The notes under the pieces: generated by a model | Seen by the model: the letters and a program-made list of their open reading frames with translations, nothing else | Told to the model about the DNA's origin: nothing | Databases searched by the model: none | Shown here: piece by piece, positions 21,220-30,454 of the stretch | Numbering within the stretch: position 1 is the first letter of the stretch | Layout of the letters: each line of letters opens with the position of its first letter | IMG/VR virus record: IMGVR_UViG_3300045912_000072 | Span: 1-35,202 of that record | DNA: 35,202 bases | Reading direction: 5' to 3' (one strand) | Origin: a virus | Program-made: the position numbers and the translations under genes

Positions 21220-22938
21220 ATGCAAGAGAACGAAAACATGCTCATCAACTTTGGAAGCGCGGTCAAAGCGCTGGACGAAGAAGGCAAGATTGGCGGGTAT
21301 CTCGTTCTTTTCGGAGACGAGAATAATCCCGACCTTGAGGGCGACTACTTCGCCCCCGACACCGACTTCGGCGTTCACACCAAGACGATGGTCTTCTACC
21401 AGCACGGCTACGATAACGAAGTAGGCAAGCGCATTATCGCGGAAGCCGAACTCAAGCGTGATAAAGCCGGCATCTGGATGGAAGCGCAACTCCAGATGCG
21501 CGACGAATACGAGAAGCGCATCATGGAGATGGTCAAGCGCGGCAAACTCGGCTTGTCGTCTGGCACTGCGCCGCATCTGGTGGAGCGTCAGCCGTCACCG
21601 AGCGGGAAGGCATGGAAGATTACCAAATGGCCGCTTGGTCTGGATGCTTCGCTGACGCCAATTCCAGCCGAACCGCGCACGTTTGTAATGCCAATCAAAT
21701 CGTATTTGAAAATGTTATCTGAAAAAGGAGAAACGAAAATGACTGACCAGAACACCACCCCGCAGCCTGCTCAAGAAGTGCAGGTTGACCTGGACAAACT
21801 CGCTGAAGTGGTTGCAGCGAAGATGAAGCAGCCAGAAGCCAAGCAGGAAGTCAAGCAAGAACCGCAGGCGATTGACTTTGACAAACTCGCAGAAGCGATT
21901 GCTGCCAAACTCGATAAGCCTGCCGCGCAGAAGTCCGCGCCGGCTGTCGTCAGTGCGGATAACCTCGGCGACCCCGACCCGTACAAGTCGCTCGTGGAAT
22001 GGGCGCGTGGCGGGCGTCCTCGCGGGTTGAAGGCAATCGGCGCGAACATCATTGACGACACGCAAATCGAGTTTCGTCCGACCAAAGCGCTCAACGAGGG
22101 AACAGATAGCGCAGGCGGCTATCTTGTGCCGCGTGACTTTTACGGTCAAATCGTGACCAAGCGCGACCAGGTGTCTTTTGCTCGCCGCGCCGGCGCTCGC
22201 GTCATTCCAACAAACCGTGATGTAATCGATATTCCAGTCGAAGCGACCAAGATGGAGAACTTCGTCTTGACCGCCGAAGAAGCCGCTTACGATGAAGGCG
22301 ACCCCGCGTTCGGCAACAAAGCCGTGACCGTCTACAAGTACACGCGGATGATTAAACTCTCCGAGGAACTCGTAGAAGACGAAGCGGCCAATCTTGACGC
22401 TTATCTCGCTGAAGCCTTCGGTCGTGCGTGGGGATTGACTGAGAACAATATCGTCATCAACGGCACCGGGACCGGGCAGCCGCAAGGCGTTCTGGCTGGA
22501 GGTACTGCTGGCTTGACGCTTGCTTCCGCTACCGCAATTGACCCCGGCGAAATTCCTGCGCTTTACTGGAAACTGCCTGACCCGTACCACGAAGAGGCGG
22601 TCTGGGTGCTGCGCGGCACTACGCTCGGATACCTGCAAGGTCTTCGCAGCAATAACAACTTCCAGTTGGTGAACCCGATGGTCGGCAATCCGCAGCAACT
22701 CATGCTGTGGAACAAGCCTGCTTATATCACTGACTCTATGCCTGCCATCGCCACTGGCGCGAAGACGCTCATCTTCGGCAACTGGCGCTACTACGCGCTC
22801 GTGGAACGCGCCGGCCTGACGGTACAGCGCAATCCGTACCTGTATCAGGCGAACGGGCAGATTGCCATCTTCGCTAAAATCCGTGTCGGTGGCGCGGTCT
22901 CGCAAGCCGAAGCCTTCCAGTACGCCACGCAAGCCTAA
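21220..22938 (+). CDS. Prohead protease-major capsid protein fusion, HK97 type
   Basis: The 572-residue product joins a prohead protease (about residues 1-165: GGYLVLFGDENNPDLEGDYF, VFYQHG with the likely catalytic His, GLSSGTAP with the likely Ser) to a capsid protein (about 174-572). The capsid part has a charged, Gln/Lys-rich scaffold-like delta domain (about 180-240), then the HK97 fold from LNEGTDSAGGYLVPRDFYGQ onward, with GTGTGQPQGVLAG and a YALVERAGLTVQRNPYL end. A clear AAAGGAG before ATG 21739 (MTDQNTTPQP) could yield free capsid protein from the same gene. Confidence 0.93.
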   Translation: MQENENMLINFGSAVKALDEEGKIGGYLVLFGDENNPDLEGDYFAPDTDFGVHTKTMVFYQHGYDNEVGKRIIAEAELKRDKAGIWMEAQLQMRDEYEKRIMEMVKRGKLGLSSGTAPHLVERQPSPSGKAWKITKWPLGLDASLTPIPAEPRTFVMPIKSYLKMLSEKGETKMTDQNTTPQPAQEVQVDLDKLAEVVAAKMKQPEAKQEVKQEPQAIDFDKLAEAIAAKLDKPAAQKSAPAVVSADNLGDPDPYKSLVEWARGGRPRGLKAIGANIIDDTQIEFRPTKALNEGTDSAGGYLVPRDFYGQIVTKRDQVSFARRAGARVIPTNRDVIDIPVEATKMENFVLTAEEAAYDEGDPAFGNKAVTVYKYTRMIKLSEELVEDEAANLDAYLAEAFGRAWGLTENNIVINGTGTGQPQGVLAGGTAGLTLASATAIDPGEIPALYWKLPDPYHEEAVWVLRGTTLGYLQGLRSNNNFQLVNPMVGNPQQLMLWNKPAYITDSMPAIATGAKTLIFGNWRYYALVERAGLTVQRNPYLYQANGQIAIFAKIRVGGAVSQAEAFQYATQA

Positions 22939-22943
22939 TCCTG

Positions 22944-22972
22944 AGCCTGGCTGGTGAACAGCCAGCCAGGCT
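22944..22972. other. Hairpin after the capsid gene
   Basis: AGCCTGGCTG (22944-22953) and CAGCCAGGCT (22963-22972) pair over 10 bp. It lies in the only sizeable gap between capsid and connector genes and lacks a T run; it may protect the abundant capsid mRNA from 3' decay. Confidence 0.6.
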
Positions 22973-22980
22973 AACTCACG

Positions 22981-23601
22981 ATGGCAATTACCAACGGCTA
23001 CATCACGCTCGACAAGTTGAAAGCCGCCTACCTGCCAGCGGGTGTTATTGCGTCTCCAGCCGATGACGCTTACTACGAGAGCATCATCGAAGCCGCAAGC
23101 CGCATGGTTGACATGCATTGCAAGCGCAGGTTCTACGGCGTGAGCGAGACACGCTACTACTCGACTGAAGACCCGTACACCTGCTACACAGACGACCTGC
23201 GGACAGTCTCTCAAATCGCGCTCGATGTAAATCGTGATGACACCTTTTCAGCCGTGCTAGCGGCAACAGATTATTATCTGTGGCCGTACAACGCTGCTGA
23301 CAATGACGCGCCGTACATGGCTATCGAGATTGCCAAAAATGCAGCGTACCTGTTTCCGACGTACAGACGCAGCGTCAAGGTGGCTGGCGTTTTCGGCTAT
23401 CAGGCGGGCGCGTCAACGTCCTGCCCCGCTCCAATTGCTGACGCAACGCTGCTGATATGTCTGCGCTATCTGGAGCGCAAGAACACGCCGCTCGGCATCG
23501 CAGGCAACGCGCAACTCGGTGAGCAGCGTGTCGTCATTCCTGATGTGAGCGCAGACCCTGACATCCGCGACATGCTCGAGCCGTACAAGAGGCAACTGTG
23601 A
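22981..23601 (+). CDS. Head-tail connector protein
   Basis: The 206-residue protein (YITLDKLKAAYLP...DDAYYESIIEAASRMVDMHC) has the helical start of HK97 gp6-like connector/adaptor proteins, in which ITLDxLKxxLxI is followed by xxxxDxxLxxxIxAAxxxID, plus a later RYYSTEDPYTCYTDDL strand region. It sits directly after the capsid gene, the standard place. It forms a ring below the portal. Confidence 0.8.
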   Translation: MAITNGYITLDKLKAAYLPAGVIASPADDAYYESIIEAASRMVDMHCKRRFYGVSETRYYSTEDPYTCYTDDLRTVSQIALDVNRDDTFSAVLAATDYYLWPYNAADNDAPYMAIEIAKNAAYLFPTYRRSVKVAGVFGYQAGASTSCPAPIADATLLICLRYLERKNTPLGIAGNAQLGEQRVVIPDVSADPDIRDMLEPYKRQL

Positions 23602-24026
23602 GCCAAAAGGATGTACTTCAAGCGATTGTCACTGTCGTGCGCAGCGTGAGCGGCATCAACGGCGTGCCTGATTATCCGCCAGACAAGATACCGGAGCGAG
23701 CGTTTCCGTTTGCGGTTGCCTACCCTGGCAATGGCACGCACACGTTCGGCGTTCCTGGTGAAAAACTGTATCTCGGCGAGTTTGTCATCGAGGTACATGT
23801 CGCTCGAAAAAATCTTCCCGCTGCCGTACAAGGCGTAATTGACTACGGCGATAGCGTGCCTGCTGCGCTTATGGACGACATCATCAACGGCAACATCCTG
23901 CGCACGGCTGGATTGGACACATTTGGCAGCATTCAGCAGACATTCGGCGAACTTGACTGGGGCGATATGCAGACGCTCGGCTATCGCTTCATCGTCACGG
24001 ACGCAAAGATAAGGATGACGATATGA
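23598..24026 (+). CDS. Head closure or tail terminator-type protein
   Basis: The 142-residue protein starts at GTG 23598, overlapping the connector stop. Its alpha/beta pattern with a central LGEFVIEVHVARKNLPAAVQ and a late LGYRFIVTDAKI is typical of the tail terminator or tail-completion family that follows connectors. The assignment rests on position and size. Confidence 0.65.
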   Translation: MSQKDVLQAIVTVVRSVSGINGVPDYPPDKIPERAFPFAVAYPGNGTHTFGVPGEKLYLGEFVIEVHVARKNLPAAVQGVIDYGDSVPAALMDDIINGNILRTAGLDTFGSIQQTFGELDWGDMQTLGYRFIVTDAKIRMTI

Positions 24027-24190
24027 GCAAGGCTTATTTGATTTATCTCGGCGGCGGTTTTCTGGATGGAGTGCCGGCGCGAGATTTGACGAAAGAAGAA
24101 GCGGAAAAATTCGATGTTGCTGCTTTGCTTGCTTCAGGCTTGTACAAAGTCGAAGACAAGAAAGAGCGCAAGAAAGAAGAGGAGGCATAA
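24023..24190 (+). CDS. Small charged protein before the tail tube gene
   Basis: A 55-residue frame (MSKAYLIYLGGGFLDGVPAR...) with ATGA overlap to the previous gene and a GAGGAGG site in its own 3' end serving the next start. The end is a run of K/E residues. Small genes with a YLGGG..GVPARDLT pattern precede tail tube genes in other phages; function unknown. Confidence 0.65.
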   Translation: MSKAYLIYLGGGFLDGVPARDLTKEEAEKFDVAALLASGLYKVEDKKERKKEEEA

Positions 24191-25183
24191 ATGCCTGGCA
24201 TCAAAGCATTACGCAAATTGCAATTCGGGCGCGAGACTACGCCCGGCACTGCCGTTGCTGCAACCACACTGTGGCGCGGCATGGGTGTACTTGACGACCA
24301 ACGCGAGGTTGTGTTTCCAGAAGAGGACATCGGCTACATCTCCGGCGTCAATCGCTCGTATATTCCGAAATATGCCGCCGCGCTTGACATCACGTCAGTC
24401 GAGGCTACGTTTGAGCAACTGCCGCACTTGCTTGAGATGGGCATTGCTACCGTCTCGCCGACCACTGACGGCTCAGGACGTGTGCGCACTTATACATTCC
24501 CGACCACGTCCGACCCTGCCATCAAGACCTACACCATCGAAGGCGGCGATAACCAGCAGGCAGAAGAGATGGAATACTGCTTTGCCGAGGAGATTACGCT
24601 GGAAGGCAGCGCCGGCGAAGCCTGGAAAATGGGCGGCAAGGTCATCGGGCGGCAGGTGACTGCTTCAACGTTCACGAGCGGTATCAGCGTGCCAGTCGTT
24701 GAGGAAATTCTCTTCCAGAAATCCAAACTCTTTATTGACGCTGTGTCAGACACGCCCGGCACAACGCAAGTAAGCAACACGCTGCTCGACGCTTCGCTCT
24801 CCATCAAGACTGGATTGGTGGCGAAGTACACGGCGGACGGGCAACTGTACTTCTCTTTCATCAACCGCGCACAAATGTTCGAGGCTACGCTCAAATTGAC
24901 GTTCGAGCATAACGCCAGCGCGACGACCGAGAAGGACAACTGGCGCAATCAAGTGCCGCGCTATATCCGCCTGCTCGTGGAAGGCAGCAATCTTGCGACC
25001 GCCGGCACGACCTACCAGAAAAAGACGCTCATCGTTGACCTGCCAGGGCGGTGGTCTAAATTCAATCCGCTTGGCGATAAAGATGGAAACGACATCGTTG
25101 ACGCTGAATTTCGTGTCGCATACGACCCGACTGCCGCAACCGCTGGCAAAATCATCGTGGTCAACGAGGTTGCCGCATTATGA
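24191..25183 (+). CDS. Major tail (tube) protein
   Basis: The 330-residue protein is beta-rich with the tube-protein start PGIKALRKLQFGRETTPGTA, a middle FTSGISVPVVEEILFQKSKL and an end VDLPGRWSKF...VDAEFRVAYDP. Its length and place just before the overlapping chaperone frames and the tape measure fit the tail tube subunit. Confidence 0.85.
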   Translation: MPGIKALRKLQFGRETTPGTAVAATTLWRGMGVLDDQREVVFPEEDIGYISGVNRSYIPKYAAALDITSVEATFEQLPHLLEMGIATVSPTTDGSGRVRTYTFPTTSDPAIKTYTIEGGDNQQAEEMEYCFAEEITLEGSAGEAWKMGGKVIGRQVTASTFTSGISVPVVEEILFQKSKLFIDAVSDTPGTTQVSNTLLDASLSIKTGLVAKYTADGQLYFSFINRAQMFEATLKLTFEHNASATTEKDNWRNQVPRYIRLLVEGSNLATAGTTYQKKTLIVDLPGRWSKFNPLGDKDGNDIVDAEFRVAYDPTAATAGKIIVVNEVAAL

Positions 25184-25446
25184 GCAAAATCACCATCAAG
25201 TTTGACCAGAAGAAATTCGCTGATGAAGTTACCGTCGGCGAACTTATCGCCATGCAGCGCAATGACGTGGCGGCTATTCGTGACGTGCTGGCGCGGTTCG
25301 TGGTGGTAGATGGTCAGTATCTTTCACAGGCGGAAGGCGTGAAACTGCTCGACGCGCTGACCATCACGCAGTTGATTGAAGCCGCTGGTAGTTTTCTCGG
25401 CAATGCGGAGAACACTGCCAGCCCCCCGGAGAACGCCCCGGCTTGA
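25180..25446 (+). CDS. Tail assembly chaperone (G-like)
   Basis: The 88-residue protein (MSKITIKFDQKKFADEVTVG) has a beta start and a helical middle, ending in Pro-rich codons that contain the slippery run CCCCCC. It overlaps the tube gene by four bases. It helps wind the tape measure during tail assembly and is made together with a longer frameshift form. Confidence 0.8.
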   Translation: MSKITIKFDQKKFADEVTVGELIAMQRNDVAAIRDVLARFVVVDGQYLSQAEGVKLLDALTITQLIEAAGSFLGNAENTASPPENAPA

Positions 25447-25634
25447 GAGCGGCACTAACCCGGGGAACACCTACCGCGCCGCACTGGACGCTCGTACTCG
25501 AGGCGGCTTCCGAATGGGGAATGCCGCCTTGGGAAATTGACACGAAGACGCCAGCAACAATCTGGTGGCTGCGCTATCAGGTCTACGTCCGCGAGTTAGC
25601 GCGAGCAAGGAGAAACGCAAGTGGCTCAGGTTGA
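25392..25634 (+). CDS. Frameshift extension of the chaperone (GT-like)
   Basis: The -1 frame is open from 25392 to the stop at 25634. The heptamer C-CCC-CCG at 25422-25428, in the right phase with the upstream gene, fits X-XXY-YYZ, so a -1 slip would join the G-like protein to about 68 residues (LVLEAASEWGMPPWEIDTKT...). The W-rich PPWEI and LRYQVYVREL are typical of T-domain proteins. The only start inside the frame is a weak TTG, which supports the frameshift route. Confidence 0.8.
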   Translation, partial: FSRQCGEHCQPPGERPGLRAALTRGTPTAPHWTLVLEAASEWGMPPWEIDTKTPATIWWLRYQVYVRELARARRNASGSG

Positions 25635-27780
25635 AATAGAGGTCGTAGCAAAGGACGCCGCATCAGGAATATTGAGCAAGGTTACCGGCTCGCTCGGCAG
25701 GATGTTCGAGGTTGCCGGCGGCTTTGTGATTCACGACATCTTTGGCGGCATTGCTCACGGCATTGGCGAACTGGCGGGCAAGGCAAAAGAATTTGGCATT
25801 GAGTCAATCCTCGCTGCCGCTCGCGTAGAAGAGATGGCGACGGTCAATGCAGTCCTGGCGGAAAGAGCGGGATTATCAAAGGAAGCGGTGCAAGAAGCCG
25901 CAAAATCAGTCCAGAAAATGGGCATCGAAGCGGCGACATCGCAAGAGGTCATCGCGGAGTTTATCCGCGCTCAACTTGACGTTTCAAAAGCGGCTGACAT
26001 CGCCCGTGTCGCGCAGGACGCGGCAATCATCTCTGGCATCAACTCTTCGGAAGCAACAAATCGTATCGTAGAAGGTATAGTCAAACTTAACCCGCTCATT
26101 CTTCGCAACGCTGGCATCGTCGTTGACCTGGATGAAGCGTATAAGAAAATGGCGGAGCAGTTGGGGATAAATGTGAAGGATTTGACGACCAGTCAAAGGC
26201 AGCAAGCGGCTCTGAACGCCGTCATGGAAGCAGGCGCAAATATCGCAGGCGCGTATGAGGCGGCTATGTCTGAACCTGGAAAAGTGCTGCGCTCATTCCC
26301 GCGCTATTTCAACGATATTCAGGTTGCGATTGGCAAGCCGTTTCAGGACGCTTTCGGTAATGTTATCTTTGCCGCCGCAGACCTGGCGAAATGGTTCGCT
26401 AAAGCGGTGCAAGAAGGAGGGCCGCTTTATCCTGTCTTGAAATCAATCGCGGATAAGGCGACTGAATTATCTGGAAAACTGCGCGACATTGTGAACTCAA
26501 TTGTTGCGGGAGACTTTGACGCGGCTAAAGAAAAATTCTTATCATTATTCCCGCCGCAAATTGCAGGCATTATCGGGACAGTCATTGGAGGGATAGAGAG
26601 CCTGATGTCCGCGCTCGGTGGTGCTGGCGGGGGCGGAATATTCAGCCAATTGCCGGAACTGCTTTCCGTGTTCGCTCCGCTTCTGCCGCTTGTGTCTGGA
26701 ATCGGCGGGATTTTCATGCAGTCGCTATTGCCCGCTTTTACGCAACTTGCACAGCAACTCGCGCCGATTGTGCAGCAATTTTTGCCTGTACTGGTACAAA
26801 TGTTATCGTCAACCGCCATGACGGTTCTCAACGCATTATTACCGCCGTTCGTGCAACTGATTACCACCATCCTGCCAGTGCTAATGTCACTGCTCACTCC
26901 ACTTTTACAGACTTTCGGGCAACTGGTAGCCGCACTCGCCCCGCTCGTTGGCACAATCCTGAATGTGCTGGTCACACTCATCCTGCAACTGGTAGAAGCG
27001 TTTATGCCGCTCGTGCAGGCGATTTTGCCTGTACTGGTGCAACTCATCAGCGTAGTGGCTGGAGCGTTTACAGAAATAATCTCAGCCGTGCTTCCGCCGC
27101 TGATTGACCTTGTGATGATGGTTGTCAATGCGTTCTTGCCGCTTATTCAGGCGGTGCTTCCACTGCTCGCAAATCTTTTGCAAGTAGTAGTTATCGCTAT
27201 CACGCCGCTGATTGCCGCAATCTTACCTGTGCTGGTCAAGTTGATTGAGTTGCTCGTTACCGCGCTCGTGCCGCTTATAAATCTGGTCTTGCCGCAACTG
27301 ACGACACTTTTCGGCGCATTGAGCAACTGGCTGGAGGCGAAGGTCATACCCGCCGCGCAGAAACTTGCGGGATGGCTCAATGAGCATCTCAAGCCAGCGC
27401 TGGAGGGTGTCACTTCCGCAATTCAAACAGCAATTGAATGGCTGAGTAATTTGTGGGATAAATTCAACTCCAGCATCAAACTCCCAGAATGGCTCACGCC
27501 TGGCTCGCCAACTCCGTTCGAGATAGGCTTGCGCGGCATTGCTGACGCGCTGCAAGAAGTATCGGACACTGCCATGCCAGCATTTCAATCATCGCTGGCG
27601 CTTGCGCCTGCCGGCGTCAACGCTCCAGCGGCTGCGTTTGCCACTCCACAGCCAGTGACGGTGGTGCTGAATTATTCGCCAGCGCTCTCGCTTGCTACGC
27701 AAGAAGAAGCGCAGCGCGTTCTCTTGCCATTTATCCAGCGCGGCATTCGAGACGCGCAAAAGAACCAGCAGATACGGTGA
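25621..27780 (+). CDS. Tail tape measure protein
   Basis: The 719-residue protein starts at GTG 25621, overlapping the chaperone extension. It has an N-terminal Gly/Ala-rich helix region, a long central hydrophobic part (about residues 310-580) built from repeated LP-x-LV-x-L-type units of about 10-22 residues, and a C-terminal domain with a PEWLTPGSPTPFEIGL motif. It sets tail length; with about 0.15 nm per residue a tail of roughly 100-110 nm is expected. The hydrophobic repeats may form the membrane-crossing segment on ejection. Confidence 0.93.
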   Translation: MAQVEIEVVAKDAASGILSKVTGSLGRMFEVAGGFVIHDIFGGIAHGIGELAGKAKEFGIESILAAARVEEMATVNAVLAERAGLSKEAVQEAAKSVQKMGIEAATSQEVIAEFIRAQLDVSKAADIARVAQDAAIISGINSSEATNRIVEGIVKLNPLILRNAGIVVDLDEAYKKMAEQLGINVKDLTTSQRQQAALNAVMEAGANIAGAYEAAMSEPGKVLRSFPRYFNDIQVAIGKPFQDAFGNVIFAAADLAKWFAKAVQEGGPLYPVLKSIADKATELSGKLRDIVNSIVAGDFDAAKEKFLSLFPPQIAGIIGTVIGGIESLMSALGGAGGGGIFSQLPELLSVFAPLLPLVSGIGGIFMQSLLPAFTQLAQQLAPIVQQFLPVLVQMLSSTAMTVLNALLPPFVQLITTILPVLMSLLTPLLQTFGQLVAALAPLVGTILNVLVTLILQLVEAFMPLVQAILPVLVQLISVVAGAFTEIISAVLPPLIDLVMMVVNAFLPLIQAVLPLLANLLQVVVIAITPLIAAILPVLVKLIELLVTALVPLINLVLPQLTTLFGALSNWLEAKVIPAAQKLAGWLNEHLKPALEGVTSAIQTAIEWLSNLWDKFNSSIKLPEWLTPGSPTPFEIGLRGIADALQEVSDTAMPAFQSSLALAPAGVNAPAAAFATPQPVTVVLNYSPALSLATQEEAQRVLLPFIQRGIRDAQKNQQIR

Positions 27781-27783
27781 CGC

Positions 27784-29325
27784 ATGACAGATAGACGCTA
27801 TGGCGTAAACAAGTATGGCGACGGTAAACTGTACGGTCATTCTGACCCGCAGCAGTCGCTCGCTTATGGACTTCTGGTGGACTGGGACAGGGACGGCATT
27901 TTCGAGGGCAATGAAGCGGACAGGATGTTATCGTGGTCATCGTTTCGCGGGCGACGCAATTACATCCGTCCGACTGGTGACGGGTACGAACCCGTCCAGA
28001 CTGGCAAACTGACCGTTGACCTGGACAACTCGGACGGACGCTATGATGGCTGGAACGCTGATAGTCCGCTTTATCCGAACGTGACTTACGACGCCGAAGC
28101 GATTTTCCTCGTCCGCGATCGCGATATGACTTCGACCATCAAATATAACATCTTTCGCGGCGTCATCACCGACATTCGCACATCAGGATATGGAAACAAC
28201 GCGCGTGTGACGCTGGAGATTTCAGACGGCTGGCAGTACCTGCGCGACTATTCGGCGCGGGTGGCAATGCAGACGAATATTTCGCCGTCCGCCGCGATTG
28301 GCTTGATTTTGGATTACATCAAGTGGCCGCCTTCTTGGGGGCGCGACTTGTCTCCAAGCACAGACACAATCAAATACTTTTGGGCGAACGGCAATAAGCA
28401 GGCGGCGTCCGTCATTCAGGAGATTACAGACTCATTCGTCGGCTACTTCTACATCACAGCAGACGGCAAGGCAGCGTACCGCAACCGCACAGACATCACA
28501 GCCAGCGTATATGACTACGACCAGTCTGAATTGCTGCGAGACATCGGCTTGCCACAGCCGTATGAGATACGGCGGAACGTCACACGCATCAAGACCTATC
28601 CTCGTGCAATTGCCGCGACTGGCGTCATCTGGCAGTTGGTCGGCGATACGCCGATTATTTATCCTGGCGCGTCGAACAAGAAGACAATCTTCGCAAACTA
28701 CACATACAACGACGAGCCGGTCCCGGCACAAAATGTCATCGCTCCTGTACCGACAACGGATTATCTCGTGAATACAGCGGCAGATGGCAGCGGCACAAAC
28801 ATTACATCGAGTTGCACAGTCGCGCTTACCGACTTTGGCGATACCGCGAAACTCGTCATCACGAACAACAGCGCATTCACGGGGTACATCACGAAGTTGC
28901 AGGTGCGCGGAGACGCGGTGTACCTGCAAAACAACGCTGACATCGTGTACGAGGAGCAGGATAGAAGACCGCCGCGCGAGTTTTTTCTCGATTTACTCTG
29001 GCAGCAGAACACGAACGTCGCCGAAGATTTCAGCAATCTGATTGGGCAGTTCATGAACCGCTTGAATCCATTTCCAATCGTGCAAATCGAAGCGCGGCCT
29101 GAAGCGCAATTCAAGCCAGACCTGTTCGATATTGTGTCGGTCAGTATTCCGAAACTTGGCATACATGGAAATAGTTTTCGCGTCGGCGGCATCGAACATC
29201 ACAGCATCGGCGATAAGTGCAATGCGGTGCGAACCACTTTGTATCTTGAGAGTTATGTCTCATTTGAAAGTCTATGGACTTTTCCGATTACCGACTTTGG
29301 AACAGACACAAGATTTGGAGCATGA
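27784..29325 (+). CDS. Tail tip/baseplate minor tail protein
   Basis: The 513-residue protein follows the tape measure by three bases. The beginning (YGLLVDWDRDGIFEGNEADR, with a Ca-binding-like DWDRDGIFEGNE loop) is common in phage tail-tip proteins; it continues with strand-rich parts (TGKLTVDLDNSDGRYDGWN, YNIFRGVITDIRTSGYG) as in hub-type proteins. It should sit at the distal end of the tail and hold the fibres. Confidence 0.8.
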   Translation: MTDRRYGVNKYGDGKLYGHSDPQQSLAYGLLVDWDRDGIFEGNEADRMLSWSSFRGRRNYIRPTGDGYEPVQTGKLTVDLDNSDGRYDGWNADSPLYPNVTYDAEAIFLVRDRDMTSTIKYNIFRGVITDIRTSGYGNNARVTLEISDGWQYLRDYSARVAMQTNISPSAAIGLILDYIKWPPSWGRDLSPSTDTIKYFWANGNKQAASVIQEITDSFVGYFYITADGKAAYRNRTDITASVYDYDQSELLRDIGLPQPYEIRRNVTRIKTYPRAIAATGVIWQLVGDTPIIYPGASNKKTIFANYTYNDEPVPAQNVIAPVPTTDYLVNTAADGSGTNITSSCTVALTDFGDTAKLVITNNSAFTGYITKLQVRGDAVYLQNNADIVYEEQDRRPPREFFLDLLWQQNTNVAEDFSNLIGQFMNRLNPFPIVQIEARPEAQFKPDLFDIVSVSIPKLGIHGNSFRVGGIEHHSIGDKCNAVRTTLYLESYVSFESLWTFPITDFGTDTRFGA

Positions 29326-29328
29326 GCG

Positions 29329-29853
29329 ATGGATAAAATCTGGACGGCAAAAGATTACGCGCGAATGCGGCATGGCGTTGACACTGTGCGCGAGCGCATC
29401 CGCGCATTGCAAGCAGCATATAAGCAGCGAAACGGCTTGAATGTCACCATCCGCGATTTAGACGGAGAACCATCTGGCGCGCCGGTCCTCGCGCGCATCT
29501 GGCAAGGCTCGTGGATTGCCGACTGCGAATGCGGTGGAGCGGAGTTTGTGGATTATGACGAACCGATTTTCTTTTGCTTCTGCTGCGGAAATCGCGCGAA
29601 CGCTAACCGGCCGCGCCCGGTCATCTTTCCAGAAGAGAGAGAAGCCATCGAGCAGAAAATCCTGGAGCGACCGGTGGACACCTCCTTCGGACTTGACGAA
29701 TTGCAGCAGGCAGAAGCCGCACGTCCGAAGTTGTACGTAGACGGCAAGCCGCTTACGCGCTCGTGGAGACCGGGCGAAACGCTCAAAGATTTAGCACAGC
29801 AGCAGGATGAAGCGATAGCGCGAGCGAAAGGAGAGCAAGATGGCATTCGATAA
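29329..29853 (+). CDS. Hypothetical tail-region protein with Cys motifs
   Basis: The 174-residue protein has a basic helical start (WTAKDYARMRHGVDTVRERI), then DCECGGAEF and FFCFCCGNRAN, a four- to five-Cys zinc ribbon, and an acidic helical C-terminus. Its start follows the previous stop by three bases and its end overlaps the next start by 14 bases. The zinc ribbon is unusual among tail genes; role unknown. Confidence 0.7.
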   Translation: MDKIWTAKDYARMRHGVDTVRERIRALQAAYKQRNGLNVTIRDLDGEPSGAPVLARIWQGSWIADCECGGAEFVDYDEPIFFCFCCGNRANANRPRPVIFPEEREAIEQKILERPVDTSFGLDELQQAEAARPKLYVDGKPLTRSWRPGETLKDLAQQQDEAIARAKGEQDGIR

Positions 29854-30451
29854 TTCCTACACTGCCGTTACAGGCGGCACATTATCCGCCGCGCAATGGA
29901 ATACACACGTGCGTGATAATTTCGCGGCATTATGGCCGTACACTACGGCGGGCGATTTTGCTTATGCCACCAGCGCGACGACATTGGCACGGCTGGCAAA
30001 AGGACTCGCGGGACAATTCTTGAAAATGAATGCCTCTGCCACCGCTCCTGAGTGGAATTATGCGGGCGGCATCAAGATCGATTCGTTCTCAAATGCCACG
30101 CCATACAACGTTGCAGATTTACTTTCAGCGAGAGATATGCCGAACTCATCCAAAGATGTTCTGGTGGATTCGACATCAACCATTGTAGTTATCGGCAATG
30201 TGGTCATGTACGGCCAGGGAACTTACGGTTTTTTTGACGCGCATTTCAACATTGACGGTACAGACGTGGCAACGGCATGGCGGTCAAGACATTATTATCA
30301 AATCAATGAATACGACACCGTGACTCTGATTGGTATCAAAACAGGCGTTCCTGCCGGCACACGGACGATAAAAATCCGCGAGGACGGCGGCGCAGGACAT
30401 ACGTACACGGTAGAGCGTAAAGCCTGGATAGCGTTCATCATCCCGGAGTAA
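29840..30451 (+). CDS. Tail fibre-like protein
   Basis: The 203-residue protein begins with TAVTGGTLSAAQWNTHVRDN, a segment frequent at the start of phage fibre and tail-associated proteins, then GDFAYATSATTLARL, and ends in a beta-rich region. It is probably a structural part of the tail tip adhesion apparatus. Confidence 0.75.
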   Translation: MAFDNSYTAVTGGTLSAAQWNTHVRDNFAALWPYTTAGDFAYATSATTLARLAKGLAGQFLKMNASATAPEWNYAGGIKIDSFSNATPYNVADLLSARDMPNSSKDVLVDSTSTIVVIGNVVMYGQGTYGFFDAHFNIDGTDVATAWRSRHYYQINEYDTVTLIGIKTGVPAGTRTIKIREDGGAGHTYTVERKAWIAFIIPE

Positions 30452-30454
30452 AAG

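Noticed and set aside
21715-23214. Long open frame opposite the capsid gene
   Set aside because: It is antisense to a clear capsid gene with strong codon bias, which leaves the complementary frame open; no SD or homology.
25443-25634. Independent gene starting at TTG 25443
   Set aside because: No ribosome binding site at usable distance; an in-phase slippery heptamer makes it the second half of a frameshift protein.
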